A stretch of DNA of 64,000 nucleotides from Rhizorhapis sp036570425 (GCA_036570425.1 DATCYF010000021.1:62001-126000); one strand, 5' to 3'. Positions 33,867-44,849 are shown, counted from the first letter of the stretch. The notes: a model not told the origin generated them from the letters alone. Made by a program: numbers and translations.

Positions 33867-34520
33867 TCAGGCGATCGACTGGCCCGTCTTTTCCCAATCG
33901 GCGAGGAAACCGGCAATGCCCTTTTCCGTCAGGACATGGTTGAACAGCGACTTGATGACGGCGGGCGGCATGGTGGCCACGTCAGCGCCGATCTTCGCTG
34001 ATTGCAGCACATGGACAGGATGACGGATAGAGGCCACCAGGATTTCCGTGGCGAAGTCATAATTGTCGTAGATCAGGCGGATGTCTTCAATAAGCTGCAT
34101 GCCATCCAGGCCATTGTCGTCATGACGGCCGACGAACGGTGAAATGAACGTCGCGCCAGCCTTTGCCGCCAGCAGCGCCTGATTGGCGGAGAAGCAGAGC
34201 GTCACATTCACCATGCAGCCATCGCTGGAAAGCGCCTTGCAGGTCTTGAGACCGTCGATAGTAAGGGGCACCTTGATCGCGACGTTATCAGCGATTTTCC
34301 GCAGGATCGCAGCTTCCTTCATCATCGTTTCATGGTCGAGCGCGACGACTTCGGCGGACACGGGCCCATCCACGATGCCGCAAATTTCCTCCACCACTTC
34401 CACGAACCTGCGGCCCGATTTGTGGATCAAGGTCGGATTGGTGGTAACGCCGTCCAGCAATCCGGTCGCGGCGAGTTCAGTAATGTCCTTGATATCGGCG
34501 GTGTCGACGAAGAATTTCAT
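33867..34520 (-). CDS. Small-type transaldolase / fructose-6-phosphate aldolase
   Basis: A 217-residue single-domain transaldolase of the TalC/Fsa type, which moves three-carbon units between sugar phosphates or cleaves fructose 6-phosphate. The start is MKFFVDTADIKDITELAATGLLDGVTTNPTL, then the Schiff-base Lys in AIKVPLT, and NVTLCFSANQALLAAKAGATFISPFVGRHDD. Transaldolase and Fsa activity differ by few residues, which I cannot settle by eye. ATG 34520 fits family length. It is divergent from priA. Confidence 0.92.
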   Translation of the reverse strand: MKFFVDTADIKDITELAATGLLDGVTTNPTLIHKSGRRFVEVVEEICGIVDGPVSAEVVALDHETMMKEAAILRKIADNVAIKVPLTIDGLKTCKALSSDGCMVNVTLCFSANQALLAAKAGATFISPFVGRHDDNGLDGMQLIEDIRLIYDNYDFATEILVASIRHPVHVLQSAKIGADVATMPPAVIKSLFNHVLTEKGIAGFLADWEKTGQSIA

Positions 34521-34666
34521 GGCGAGGCCCTTCAATGGCGGAGTGATTCGTTGCGGGCGTCTATAGCGGCACGAGGGCGAAGGGGTAAGGGCGCGTTTGC
34601 CCACGCTGAACAGGCTGCTGGGGACAGGTCTTTTCCTTTTTTCCATTCACCCGCTAACGAGGGCCA

Positions 34667-36832
34667 ATGACTCGCGCCCGCGTTCTTCTGCTCAATGCCG
34701 CCCTTGGGCCGCTCGACTATCGCGTGCCGCATGGCATGACGGTGGAGCATGGCAGCATCGTCGTCGCGCCGCTTGGTCCCAGGCAGATCGTCGGGGTGGT
34801 CTGGGAAGAGGAACGCTTCGATGTGGAAACGGTGGGCGATAATCGCCTCCGCCCACTTCTGGCGGTGCTTGACGCGCCACCAGTCCGCGCGCCGCTCAGG
34901 CGGCTGATCGAGTGGACGGCGGACTATTATCTTGCCCCGCCAGCGGCAGTGCTGCGCATGGCGCTCTCCTCTTCCGCCGCCCTGGAGGGAGGCCGAACTG
35001 TAGTCGAATATCGCGCCACGGGAGCAACGCCCCAAAGGCCAACAGAAAAGCGGACGCAAGCGCTGGAACGGATCGGCAGCCGTCAGGGACTCGTGCGCGA
35101 ACTGGCGATGATCGCCGGCGTATCGGATGCGGTTATTCGCGGCCTCATCAAGGCTGGCGCTCTGGAGGCGGCGGAGGTGAGCGTCGATACCCTCTTCCCT
35201 GTCCCCGATCCCGATTTCGCGCCGCCCGAATTGAACGATGCCCAGGAAGCGGCGGCAAGCGAACTGATCCACGCCGTTCGGGCACGGGACTTTCAGCCTT
35301 TCCTGCTCGATGGCATTACCGGGTCCGGCAAGACCGAAGTCTATTTCGAGGCCATTGCAGAGGCGCTGCGGCTGGACAGCCAAATTCTCGTCCTCCTTCC
35401 CGAAATCGCCCTCACTGAGCCTTTCCTCCAGCGGTTCGAACGGCGCTTCGGCGTGGCGCCTGTGGCCTGGCATAGCGGCCTGCGCCAATCGGAGCGGCGG
35501 CGGGCCTGGCGGGCCATTGCCAGCAGTCAGGCGAAGGTGGTGGTGGGCGCGCGATCAGCCCTGTTCCTGCCTTATGCCAATCCCGGCCTCATCATCGTCG
35601 ATGAAGCGCATGAGACGAGCTTCAAGCAGGAGGACGGCGTTCATTATCATGCCCGCGACGTGGCGGTGATGCGCGGCCTGCTGGAAAAATGCCCCGTGGT
35701 GCTGGCGTCGGCCACGCCCGCCATCGAAACACGGCAGCAGGTGGAAATTGGCCGCTATCGGGAAATCAAGCTGCCCTCCCGCTATGGAGGCGCGGAATTG
35801 CCGGAGATCGAGGCCATCGATCTCACCCGCGATCCGCCCGAGCGCGGCCGCTGGATAGCGCCGAAGCTGGTCGGGGCAATGGATGAGGTTCTGGAAAAGG
35901 GCGAACAGGCGCTCCTGTTCCTCAATCGGCGGGGTTATGCGCCGCTCACGCTTTGCCGGCATTGCGGTTATCGTTTTCAGTGCCCCAATTGTACCGCCTG
36001 GATGGTGGAGCATCGCTTGACGCGCCGCCTTGCCTGTCATCATTGCGGCCACGTGATCCCCACGCCACGCGCCTGCCCCGAATGTCATGAGGAAGATGCG
36101 CTCGTCGCCTGTGGTCCCGGCGTTGAACGCATTGCCGACGAGGTGAAGCAGCTTTTCCCGCAGGCGCGCACGGCCATCGTTACTTCCGATACGCTCTGGT
36201 CACCCGCCAAGGCAGCGGAGTTCGTGCGCGACATGGAAGCGGGGGAGATCGACATCATTATCGGCACCCAGCTTGTGACCAAGGGCTATCACTTCCCCAA
36301 TTTGACGTTGGTGGGGGTGATCGATGCCGACCTTGGGCTGGAGGGGGGCGATCTCCGCGCATCGGAGCGGACATTCCAGCAGATCGCACAGGTATCCGGC
36401 CGCGCCGGTCGGGGCCAGAAGCCCGGCCGCGTGTTCATCCAGACGCGAAGTCCGGCGACGCCCGTCATCAAGGCGCTGGTGCATAATGACAGCGAAGGCT
36501 TCTACAGTGCAGAAACGGAAAGCCGCCGCCGCGCCCATGCGCCGCCCTTTGGCCGTTTCGCCGCCATCGTGGTTTCCTCCGAGAAGCCCGAGGATGCGCA
36601 GGAAACCGCCCGGCTGATCGGCAAGGCCGCTCCAAAGATGGAGGGCATGAGCGTCTATGGTCCCGCTCCGGCCCCTCTGGCCGTATTGCGCGGACGCCAT
36701 CGACACAGGCTGCTGATCCACGCGCGGCGGGCGCTGGACGTACAGGACGTAATCCGCGAATGGCTGGGTGGGCTTACCTGGCCCGGCAGTACGCGCGTCA
36801 GCGTTGATGTCGATCCTTACAGCTTCCTGTGA
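34667..36832 (+). CDS. priA: Primosomal replication helicase PriA
   Basis: Restarts stalled replication forks by loading the replisome. It has 721 residues: a 3'-DNA-binding domain (RVLLLNAALGPLDYRVPHGM), a winged helix, helicase Walker A GITGSGKTE and DEAH-type Walker B (VDEAHETSFKQ), the zinc region with paired Cys (CRHCGYRFQCPNC, CHHCGH, CPEC), QLVTKGYHFPNLTLVGV, and a C-terminal domain. Length and order match the family. There is a short divergent gap to the transaldolase gene. Confidence 0.97.
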   Translation: MTRARVLLLNAALGPLDYRVPHGMTVEHGSIVVAPLGPRQIVGVVWEEERFDVETVGDNRLRPLLAVLDAPPVRAPLRRLIEWTADYYLAPPAAVLRMALSSSAALEGGRTVVEYRATGATPQRPTEKRTQALERIGSRQGLVRELAMIAGVSDAVIRGLIKAGALEAAEVSVDTLFPVPDPDFAPPELNDAQEAAASELIHAVRARDFQPFLLDGITGSGKTEVYFEAIAEALRLDSQILVLLPEIALTEPFLQRFERRFGVAPVAWHSGLRQSERRRAWRAIASSQAKVVVGARSALFLPYANPGLIIVDEAHETSFKQEDGVHYHARDVAVMRGLLEKCPVVLASATPAIETRQQVEIGRYREIKLPSRYGGAELPEIEAIDLTRDPPERGRWIAPKLVGAMDEVLEKGEQALLFLNRRGYAPLTLCRHCGYRFQCPNCTAWMVEHRLTRRLACHHCGHVIPTPRACPECHEEDALVACGPGVERIADEVKQLFPQARTAIVTSDTLWSPAKAAEFVRDMEAGEIDIIIGTQLVTKGYHFPNLTLVGVIDADLGLEGGDLRASERTFQQIAQVSGRAGRGQKPGRVFIQTRSPATPVIKALVHNDSEGFYSAETESRRRAHAPPFGRFAAIVVSSEKPEDAQETARLIGKAAPKMEGMSVYGPAPAPLAVLRGRHRHRLLIHARRALDVQDVIREWLGGLTWPGSTRVSVDVDPYSFL

Positions 36833-36884
36833 TCTGGCCTTCTGCAGCCGATCCGGACCTCCCCTCCGTGCTTAGCGACAAGCC

Positions 36885-37949
36885 TCAGTTTCCGCCCTCT
36901 TTCCGCAACAGGGCCTTTTTCCGCTCCAGCCCATAGGCATAGCCGCCGAGCCCCCCATCGCTACGCACGACCCGGTGGCATGGGATGAGTATCGCGAGAT
37001 GGTTATCCCCGCAGGCTGATCCCGCCGCCCGAATGGCGCCTGGCTTGCCCATCGCGGCAGCGATTTGCGCATAGCTGCGCGTTTCACCCGGCGGAATAGC
37101 GCGGAGAGCCTCCCACACCGCCTGTTGGAAAGCCGTGCCCTGCACATCAATGGGCAAATCTTCCGTCCGCCCCGGCTGATGGGCCAAGGTAACCACGCGA
37201 GCGGCCAGAGTTGCAAGAGACGCATCACCCGCGCGAATATCCGCTTTGGGAAAGCGGCGGCGCAGGTCGCTTTCATCCTCATCGAAACTGATGCGGCACA
37301 GGCCCTTCTCCGTCGCGGCAATGAGCATGGGGCCGAGGCTGCTCTGCACCACTGTCCAGTGGATCGCGACGCCATCGCCGCCATTTTTCCAAGCGGATGG
37401 CGTCATCCCCATACGATGTGCGGCGTCGGCATAAGCGCGGCTCGGCGCGTTATAACCTGCATTGTAAATGGCGTCAGTCACGCGCGCGCCGTCGGTCAGC
37501 GCCGCTTCCAGCCGGTCACTCCGCAATTTGCGTGCATAAGCGGCAGGCGTCACCCCCGTCGTGCGTTTGAACAGGCGGTGAAAATGATGGGGCGCATAGC
37601 CCACATGCGCGGCGAGATCCTCCAGCTTCGGCATATGCTCTGCCCCTTCCATCAGGGCCAGAGCGCGATCCACGGCCACACGGTCGCGTGCCACCTCATC
37701 AGGCTTGCAGCGAAGACAGGCGCGATAGCCCGCCGCCCGCGCCGCCGCGCCGTCCGGAAAAAACAGGACATTCTCTCGCTTTGGACGCCGAGCAGGACAA
37801 CTGGGTTTGCAATAAATGCCCGTCGTCACAACAGCCCCGACAAACTGGCCATCGCTCGTACGGTCGCGTCGTTCAAAAGCCATCCAGGCGATTTGCGGAT
37901 CGATCCGGTCCATAGTGCATGTATTGGTCATGAGAGATAATTTAGACAC
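36885..37949 (-). CDS. ada: Ada: bifunctional transcription regulator / O6-methylguanine-DNA methyltransferase
   Basis: Repairs alkylated DNA by direct transfer and, once methylated on its N-domain, activates the adaptive response. It has 354 residues: an N-terminal Ada zinc domain with Cys47, Cys51, Cys78 and Cys81 (GIYCKPSC, ACLRC), an AraC-type HTH (LAAHVGYAPHHFHRLFKRTTGVTPAAYAR), and a methyltransferase domain with acceptor Cys324 in LIPCHRVVRS. The usual NACAANPLA-type segment reads SACGDNHLA. Later Met codons at 37931 and 37913 are alternative starts. Confidence 0.95.
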   Translation of the reverse strand: MSKLSLMTNTCTMDRIDPQIAWMAFERRDRTSDGQFVGAVVTTGIYCKPSCPARRPKRENVLFFPDGAAARAAGYRACLRCKPDEVARDRVAVDRALALMEGAEHMPKLEDLAAHVGYAPHHFHRLFKRTTGVTPAAYARKLRSDRLEAALTDGARVTDAIYNAGYNAPSRAYADAAHRMGMTPSAWKNGGDGVAIHWTVVQSSLGPMLIAATEKGLCRISFDEDESDLRRRFPKADIRAGDASLATLAARVVTLAHQPGRTEDLPIDVQGTAFQQAVWEALRAIPPGETRSYAQIAAAMGKPGAIRAAGSACGDNHLAILIPCHRVVRSDGGLGGYAYGLERKKALLRKEGGN

Positions 37950-38054
37950 ATATCACTCCACCCGCTTCCCGTCCCTTGCGTTCAAAACATCCCGGGCGAG
38001 GAAAGCCACATTGTCCGTTTACTTCTCGCGGCGAACGCATATTTTGCAACCGAT

Positions 38055-39590
38055 ATGATCAAGCTCCTCCGTCTGCTGTGCGTGATCGCCGGCCTTCTTG
38101 CCCTTCCGTTGACCGAAGCCCACGCGGATACGCAGGACGTCGCAGCGGCGGCGCGCGGCGTGGTCCGGGTCATTCTGGTCGCGACCGATGGCGATGAGGC
38201 GTATTTCGTGGGGCATGGCAGCGGCGTGGCAGTGGCTCCCGACAAGATATTGACCAATGCCCATGTCGTCGAACTGACGCGCGAGGAAAAATCCATCGTC
38301 ATCGGCGTCATCCCGTCGGAAGGGACGAAAAGCTATGGCGGCAAGGTCATCGCCTATTCGCCGGGCAATGACCTGGCCCTTATTCAGCTTGAAGAGGGCA
38401 GCATTCCGACCGATACATTCTATTCCGGCGCGGTGCAGGATGGGCAACCGGTTACCGCCATCGGCTATCCCGGCACCGTGGACCGGGCGCAGGGTCTTGA
38501 TCTGCAGGACATGATAGAGCCGCTGACTCCCGTCAAATCCAGCGGCACCGTATCGGCCGGGCGCAGTTCCCGGCAGTTCGATACGATCCTGCATACCGCG
38601 CCCATGGCCAGCGGCAACAGCGGCGGCCCCCTTGTCGATGCATGCGGGCGCGTGGTGGGCATCAACAGCTTCGGGTCGCTCTCCGACGGCAATGACGCGG
38701 AATTCGGCTTTGCCATATCCAATCGCGAGATCGCCTCTTTCCTGCGTCAGGCGGGCGTCGACTTCGCCCGCACGAACGTAGAGTGCAAATCGCCCGAACA
38801 GGCACAGGAGGAGGAAGCACGCCGCACGGCGGAGGAACTGGCGCGACAGGAAACCCGGGAGCGCATGACCGCCGATGCACGGCGCGCCGCCATGACCGCA
38901 GCACGCGATCAGGCAGAACAGGAAATCATCAGCGGGCGGGAAAACCATATGGCGGTCGCTGCGATCTTGCTGGCCTTTGCTGTCCTGTGCGCAGGTGGAG
39001 CCGCGCTGATGTTGACCCAGGACAAACGCCGTCCTGCAATCATCTTCGGTGCAGGCGGCGGCCTGTTGCTGCTCGGCGCAATCGTGGTGTTCTTCACCCG
39101 ACCCGGCTTCAGTTCCATTGATGACCGGGCAGCCCTGCTGGCCCCGGAAGCGGCAGGGGCAGCAGAGGCGTCCTATCGCGCTGCGGGCATGAATATCTGC
39201 CACATAGATGAGACGCGTAGCCGAATCACCGTCTCCAACATCAACGATGTGCCTTTGAAATGGAGCGCCACCGGATGCGTCAATGACCGGACACAATTCG
39301 GCCATTCCGGGGCGCGGTGGAGCCGCAGCTTCGTCCCCAACAGCGAAGCCACGATCGACATCCGCAATTTTGAACCGCAGACCGGAACCTACAGCGTGGA
39401 TCGCTACTTTCCCGGCACTGACACAGTCGAAGCCGCTCGCAAAATCCGCGAACGTTACAAGGTCGACCAGTGCACAACCGATTCCGGGGCGCTCGCCGAT
39501 CTTGCCGCAATGGAAGCGGATATCCGCGCTATCCTGCCCGCCCGCTCAAACGAGCATCTGGTCTATCATTGCCAAAAGGCAAAGCCTTAG
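38055..39590 (+). CDS. Membrane-linked trypsin-like serine protease with periplasmic protease domain
   Basis: A 511-residue protein: signal peptide (1-24), trypsin-like domain with triad His70 (LTNAHVV), Asp106 (GNDLALI) and Ser189 (SGNSGGP), a charged helical linker of about 60 residues (EEEARRTAEELARQETRERM), two adjacent membrane helices (about 299-320 and 328-347) and a C-terminal domain of about 160 residues with four cysteines and no recognised family. There is no PDZ domain as in DegP. The protease and C-terminal domain probably both face the periplasm. The substrate is unknown. It is divergent from ada. Confidence 0.85.
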   Translation: MIKLLRLLCVIAGLLALPLTEAHADTQDVAAAARGVVRVILVATDGDEAYFVGHGSGVAVAPDKILTNAHVVELTREEKSIVIGVIPSEGTKSYGGKVIAYSPGNDLALIQLEEGSIPTDTFYSGAVQDGQPVTAIGYPGTVDRAQGLDLQDMIEPLTPVKSSGTVSAGRSSRQFDTILHTAPMASGNSGGPLVDACGRVVGINSFGSLSDGNDAEFGFAISNREIASFLRQAGVDFARTNVECKSPEQAQEEEARRTAEELARQETRERMTADARRAAMTAARDQAEQEIISGRENHMAVAAILLAFAVLCAGGAALMLTQDKRRPAIIFGAGGGLLLLGAIVVFFTRPGFSSIDDRAALLAPEAAGAAEASYRAAGMNICHIDETRSRITVSNINDVPLKWSATGCVNDRTQFGHSGARWSRSFVPNSEATIDIRNFEPQTGTYSVDRYFPGTDTVEAARKIRERYKVDQCTTDSGALADLAAMEADIRAILPARSNEHLVYHCQKAKP

Positions 39591-39801
39591 CTCCGGCGGC
39601 GAGATCAAATACACAGCAGCGCGGGATTTTGGCGCTTCGCGGCATTTTGGTGCAAAGCTGCCACAATCCTTGCTGAATGTTCAAACGCCGACCTTGCATA
39701 GCGGGCACGCCCCTGCTAACCGGCGCGCACGTCATTCGGGGGGTGCTTGCCGCCTCCCCTTCTTTTATGACCGGTAAATCGAACTGGAGGAAACAAGGCG
39801 C

Positions 39802-40356
39802 GTGGAGAATTCCGGCGGTATTCAGGCAAGCTTGGCAGGGCGATACGCCCTGGCGCTGTTCGAACTGGCACGCGACGGCAAGCAGCTCGATTCGGTCGCC
39901 CAGAGCCTCGCCTCGGTGAAGGCGGCACTGGCGCAATCCGAGGAGTTTCGCGCGCTGACGACCAGTCCGCTGGTGGGGCGCACCGCTGCTGCGGCGACGA
40001 TCAAGGCGGTAAGCGAATCGCTGGGCCTTGATCCCCTGACGCAGGATTTTCTGGGCGTGCTGGCGGAGAACCGCCGCCTCGCTCAGATTGGCGGCATCAT
40101 TCGCGCCTTCACCCTGCTGGTGTCGAATCACCGGGGCGAAACAACGGCTGAAGTCACCTCCGCCCACCCGCTGAGCGCAGATCAGGTGAGCGCACTTGCC
40201 GCACAGCTCAAATCCCGCGTCGGTCGCGACGTTGCCATTGACCTGAAGGTCGATCCCCAGATTCTGGGCGGCCTGGTGGTCAAGATGGGCAGCCAGATGA
40301 TCGACTCTTCCATCCGCACAAGACTCAACACCCTCGCGCAGGCGATGAAAGGCTGA
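39802..40356 (+). CDS. atpH: ATP synthase F1 delta subunit
   Basis: Links the F1 head to the peripheral stalk. It has 184 residues, GTG start, with GGAGGAAAC about 10 nt upstream. N-terminal helical domain: SGGIQASLAGRYALALFELARDGKQL; C-terminal domain: VTSAHPLSADQVSALAAQLKSRVGRDVAI and GGLVVKMGSQMIDSSIRTRLNTL. It begins the F1 operon and ends 2 bases before atpA. The 211 bases upstream hold the promoter region; no consensus promoter stood out. Confidence 0.96.
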   Translation: MENSGGIQASLAGRYALALFELARDGKQLDSVAQSLASVKAALAQSEEFRALTTSPLVGRTAAAATIKAVSESLGLDPLTQDFLGVLAENRRLAQIGGIIRAFTLLVSNHRGETTAEVTSAHPLSADQVSALAAQLKSRVGRDVAIDLKVDPQILGGLVVKMGSQMIDSSIRTRLNTLAQAMKG

Positions 40357-40358
40357 AC

Positions 40359-41888
<1,530 letters not shown>

Positions 41889-41895
41889 TGCCGCC

Positions 41896-41972
41896 GTCCC
41901 CGCGCAAGCGGGGACCCATCTCCCGAGCACTGCCAGGGAGATGACATTGAGGTGATTTCCCGCTCGCGGGAA
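41896..41972. repeat. Cluster of three palindromes between atpA and atpG
   Basis: Three perfect hairpins in a row: GTCCCCGC/GCGGGGAC with GCAA loop (41896-41915), ATCTCCC/GGGAGAT (41918-41942), and TTCCCGC/GCGGGAA (41957-41972) followed by TGACG. They resemble dispersed intergenic palindromic elements of GC-rich genomes and lie inside the atp operon. Confidence 0.75.
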
Positions 41973-42001
41973 TGACGAGGTAGGATTGAAGTTAAGGACT
42001 T

Positions 42002-42877
42002 ATGGCTAGCCTCAAGGAACTCAAGGGCCGGATCGGGTCGGTGAAATCGACCCAGAAGATTACCAAGGCCAAGCAGATGGTCGCTGCTGCAAAGCTGCGC
42101 AAGGCGCAGGCGGCTGCCGAAGCGGCGCGTCCCTATGCGGGGCGGCTTGAGGCAGTGATGGCAAGCCTTGCGTCCAAGGTGACGATCAGTTCATCCTCGC
42201 CAAGGCTGCTTGCCGGGACAGGTAGCGACCAGACGCATCTTCTGGTCGTCTGCAACTCTGATCGCGGCTTGGCGGGCGCATTTAATGCCAACATCGTCAA
42301 GGCCGCCCGCTTGAAGGCGGAAGAACTGCAGGCGCAGGGCAAGACGGTTCTCTTTTTCCTGGTCGGACGCAAGGGCCGCGCAGTCATCAGTCGCGTGTTC
42401 CCCCGGCAGACCATCGCCCAATATGACACGACTGGCATTCGTGATATCGGCTATGATGAAGCGCAGGAAATTGCGGCCCAGGTGATGGAGCTTTTCGAAC
42501 AAGGCAAGTTCGATGTGGCCCACCTCTTCTATTCCAGGTTCCGTTCCGCGCTGTTGCAGGAAGCGACCAGCCGGCAAATTATTCCGGTGGCCATTCCCGC
42601 CGATGCGGATGCTGGCAGTGACGCAGCCGTTGAATATGAACCGGATGAAACCGAAATACTCTCCACATTGCTGCCGCGTAACGTGACCATCCAGATTTTC
42701 GGCGCGCTGCTGGAAAATGCGGCATCCGAGCAGGGTGCCTCGATGACAGCGATGGACAATGCGACACGCAACGCTGGCGATCTGATCAACAAGCTCACGA
42801 TCCAGTACAATCGCTCGCGTCAGGCCGCGATCACCACTGAACTCGTTGAAATCATTTCGGGCGCAGAAGCCCTCTAA
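42002..42877 (+). CDS. atpG: ATP synthase F1 gamma subunit
   Basis: Central rotor shaft, one copy per F1. It has 291 residues: the N-terminal coiled coil MASLKELKGRIGSVKSTQKITKAKQMVAAAKLRKAQ, the middle Rossmann-like domain with CNSDRGLAGAFNANIVK, and the C-terminal helix ending MDNATRNAGDLINKLTIQYNRSRQAAITTELVEIISGAEAL. All are canonical. It is 23 bases upstream of atpD. Confidence 0.97.
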   Translation: MASLKELKGRIGSVKSTQKITKAKQMVAAAKLRKAQAAAEAARPYAGRLEAVMASLASKVTISSSSPRLLAGTGSDQTHLLVVCNSDRGLAGAFNANIVKAARLKAEELQAQGKTVLFFLVGRKGRAVISRVFPRQTIAQYDTTGIRDIGYDEAQEIAAQVMELFEQGKFDVAHLFYSRFRSALLQEATSRQIIPVAIPADADAGSDAAVEYEPDETEILSTLLPRNVTIQIFGALLENAASEQGASMTAMDNATRNAGDLINKLTIQYNRSRQAAITTELVEIISGAEAL

Positions 42878-42900
42878 GACCCGTAGGCAAGGAAACAGAC

Positions 42901-44445
42901 ATGGCAAAAGCCCCCACCACAGAAATCGAGGCAGCGGCGAAGAAGCCCGTCGCCCGGAAGAAAGCCGCTACCGAAGCCGCTGCGCCGGTAGCAACCCTGT
43001 CATCCGGCACCAACATTGTTGGCCAGATCAGCCAAGTCATCGGCGCTGTCATCGACGTCACCTTCCCGGACCGTCTGCCCGCCATTTTGTCGGCGCTCGA
43101 AACCGACAATAACGGCCAGCGTCTGGTTCTTGAAGTGGCTCAGCATCTTGGCGAGAACACTGTCCGCACCATTGCCATGGACAGCACCGACGGCCTGACC
43201 CGCGGTCAGGAAGTCCGTGACACGGGTGCGCAGATTTCCGTGCCGGTAGGTCCCAAGACGCTTGGCCGCATCCTGAACGTCGTCGGTGAACCGATCGACG
43301 AACGGGGTCCCATCGGAACTGACCTGAAGGCGCCCATTCACGCCCAGGCTCCCGAATTCGTGGACCAGTCCACCGAATCCAGCATTCTGGTCACCGGCAT
43401 CAAGGTCATTGACCTTCTCGCCCCTTATGCAAAGGGCGGCAAGATCGGTCTGTTCGGTGGTGCTGGCGTGGGCAAGACCGTGCTCATTCAGGAACTCATC
43501 AACAACATCGCGAAGGGCCATGGCGGCACCTCCGTGTTCGCGGGTGTTGGTGAGCGTACTCGTGAGGGCAACGACCTTTATCACGAATTTCTCGATGCGG
43601 GCGTTATCGCCAAGGATGCAGACGGCAATGCGATCAGCGAAGGTTCCAAGGTGGCGCTGGTCTATGGCCAGATGAACGAACCGCCGGGCGCGCGCGCTCG
43701 CGTGGCTCTGTCGGGCCTCACCATCGCTGAATATTTCCGCGACCAGGAAGGCCAGGACGTGCTCTTCTTCGTCGACAATATCTTCCGCTTCACGCAGGCA
43801 GGTTCGGAAGTGTCCGCACTTCTTGGCCGTATTCCTTCGGCGGTGGGTTATCAGCCCACCCTGTCCACCGACATGGGTGCGCTGCAGGAACGCATTACGT
43901 CGACCAATAAGGGTTCGATCACCTCGGTGCAGGCCATTTACGTGCCTGCCGACGACTTGACCGATCCGGCGCCAGCCACCAGCTTCGCGCACCTTGACGC
44001 AACGACGGTGCTTAACCGTGCAATCTCCGAACTCGGCATCTATCCGGCGGTTGACCCACTCGATTCCACCAGCCGCGTGCTGGAGCCCCGCGTCGTTGGG
44101 CAGGAGCATTATGAAACAGCTCGTGCGGTGCAGTCGACGCTGCAGAAGTACAAATCGCTACAGGACATCATTGCCATTCTCGGCATGGATGAACTGAGCG
44201 AAGAGGACAAGCTGACCGTCGCCCGCGCGCGCAAAATCCAGCGCTTCCTGTCCCAGCCCTTCCATGTTGCCGAAGTCTTCACCGGCATCCCCGGCAAGTT
44301 CGTGCAGATCGAAGACACGATCAAATCGTTCAAGGCAGTGGTCGACGGCGAATATGACCACCTGCCAGAGGCTGCGTTCTACATGGTCGGCGGCATCGAC
44401 GAAGCGATCGAAAAGGCCGCCAAACTGGCAGCAGAAGCCGCATAA
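42901..44445 (+). CDS. atpD: ATP synthase F1 beta subunit
   Basis: Catalytic subunit, three copies per F1. It has 514 residues, about 50 more than E. coli, mostly from a basic Ala/Lys-rich N-terminal tail (APTTEIEAAAKKPVARKKA) before the core start NIVGQISQVIGAVIDVTFPD. Walker A is GGAGVGKTV, the catalytic Glu region is GERTREGNDLYHEF, and Walker B is VLFFVDNIFRF, with ALLGRIPSAVGYQPTL. The tail is found in other sphingomonads as far as I recall; its role is unknown. Confidence 0.98.
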   Translation: MAKAPTTEIEAAAKKPVARKKAATEAAAPVATLSSGTNIVGQISQVIGAVIDVTFPDRLPAILSALETDNNGQRLVLEVAQHLGENTVRTIAMDSTDGLTRGQEVRDTGAQISVPVGPKTLGRILNVVGEPIDERGPIGTDLKAPIHAQAPEFVDQSTESSILVTGIKVIDLLAPYAKGGKIGLFGGAGVGKTVLIQELINNIAKGHGGTSVFAGVGERTREGNDLYHEFLDAGVIAKDADGNAISEGSKVALVYGQMNEPPGARARVALSGLTIAEYFRDQEGQDVLFFVDNIFRFTQAGSEVSALLGRIPSAVGYQPTLSTDMGALQERITSTNKGSITSVQAIYVPADDLTDPAPATSFAHLDATTVLNRAISELGIYPAVDPLDSTSRVLEPRVVGQEHYETARAVQSTLQKYKSLQDIIAILGMDELSEEDKLTVARARKIQRFLSQPFHVAEVFTGIPGKFVQIEDTIKSFKAVVDGEYDHLPEAAFYMVGGIDEAIEKAAKLAAEAA

Positions 44446-44453
44446 TGACACGT

Positions 44454-44574
44454 CCTCCCCCCTCACGGGGGGAGGGTTTCCCGGAACGTCATGCCGCGCA
44501 TGTGGATTCGGGAAAATCGGAGGGTTCGCAAGAACCCGCTTATCTCTTCCCACCCAAGCTCTCCTGAGGGAGAG
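44454..44574. repeat. Cluster of three palindromes between atpD and atpC
   Basis: CCTCCCCCC/GGGGGGAGG with TCAC loop (44454-44475), GGGTTC/GAACCC with GCAA loop (44522-44537), and CTCTCC/GGAGAG with TGAG loop (44559-44574), all perfect. The last ends 17 bases before the atpC start. Like the atpA-atpG cluster, it sits in an operon gap much longer than the others. Confidence 0.75.
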
Positions 44575-44591
44575 GGGCCCAGGAAACAAAC

Positions 44592-44849
44592 ATGGCACTG
44601 CATTTCGAACTCGTAACCCCAGCAAAGCTCGTCCGCTCGGAAGATGTCCATATGGTCGTCGTCCCCGGCAGCGAGGGCGATTTCGGCGTGCTGGAGGGGC
44701 ATGCCCCCTTCATGTCCACCATCCGCGACGGAGCACTTCAGGTTTTCGCCAGCGCAAATGGCCAGCCTGAAACAATCATGATCGAAGGCGGCTTCGCGGA
44801 AGTGAACGAACAGGGTTTGACCGTTTTGGCGGAACGGATCGACGAATAA
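44592..44849 (+). CDS. atpC: ATP synthase F1 epsilon subunit, short form
   Basis: Rotor subunit at the foot of gamma. It has only 85 residues, containing the N-terminal beta-sandwich (LHFELVTPAKLVRSEDVHMVVVPGSEGDFGVLEGHAPFMSTIRDGALQVF, then FAEVNEQGLTVLAERID) and lacking the two C-terminal helices that inhibit ATP hydrolysis in E. coli (about 139 residues). The ATG is preceded by AGGAAACAAAC. The short form agrees with alphaproteobacteria that instead use a zeta inhibitor, which is not in this window. Confidence 0.95.
   Translation: MALHFELVTPAKLVRSEDVHMVVVPGSEGDFGVLEGHAPFMSTIRDGALQVFASANGQPETIMIEGGFAEVNEQGLTVLAERIDE

Noticed and set aside
38019..39305. 428-codon minus-strand frame
   Set aside because: It is antisense to the protease gene, whose signal peptide and catalytic triad are clear.
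43000..44109. 369-codon open frame antisense to atpD
   Set aside because: GC-rich codon structure leaves the opposite strand open; atpD is unmistakable.
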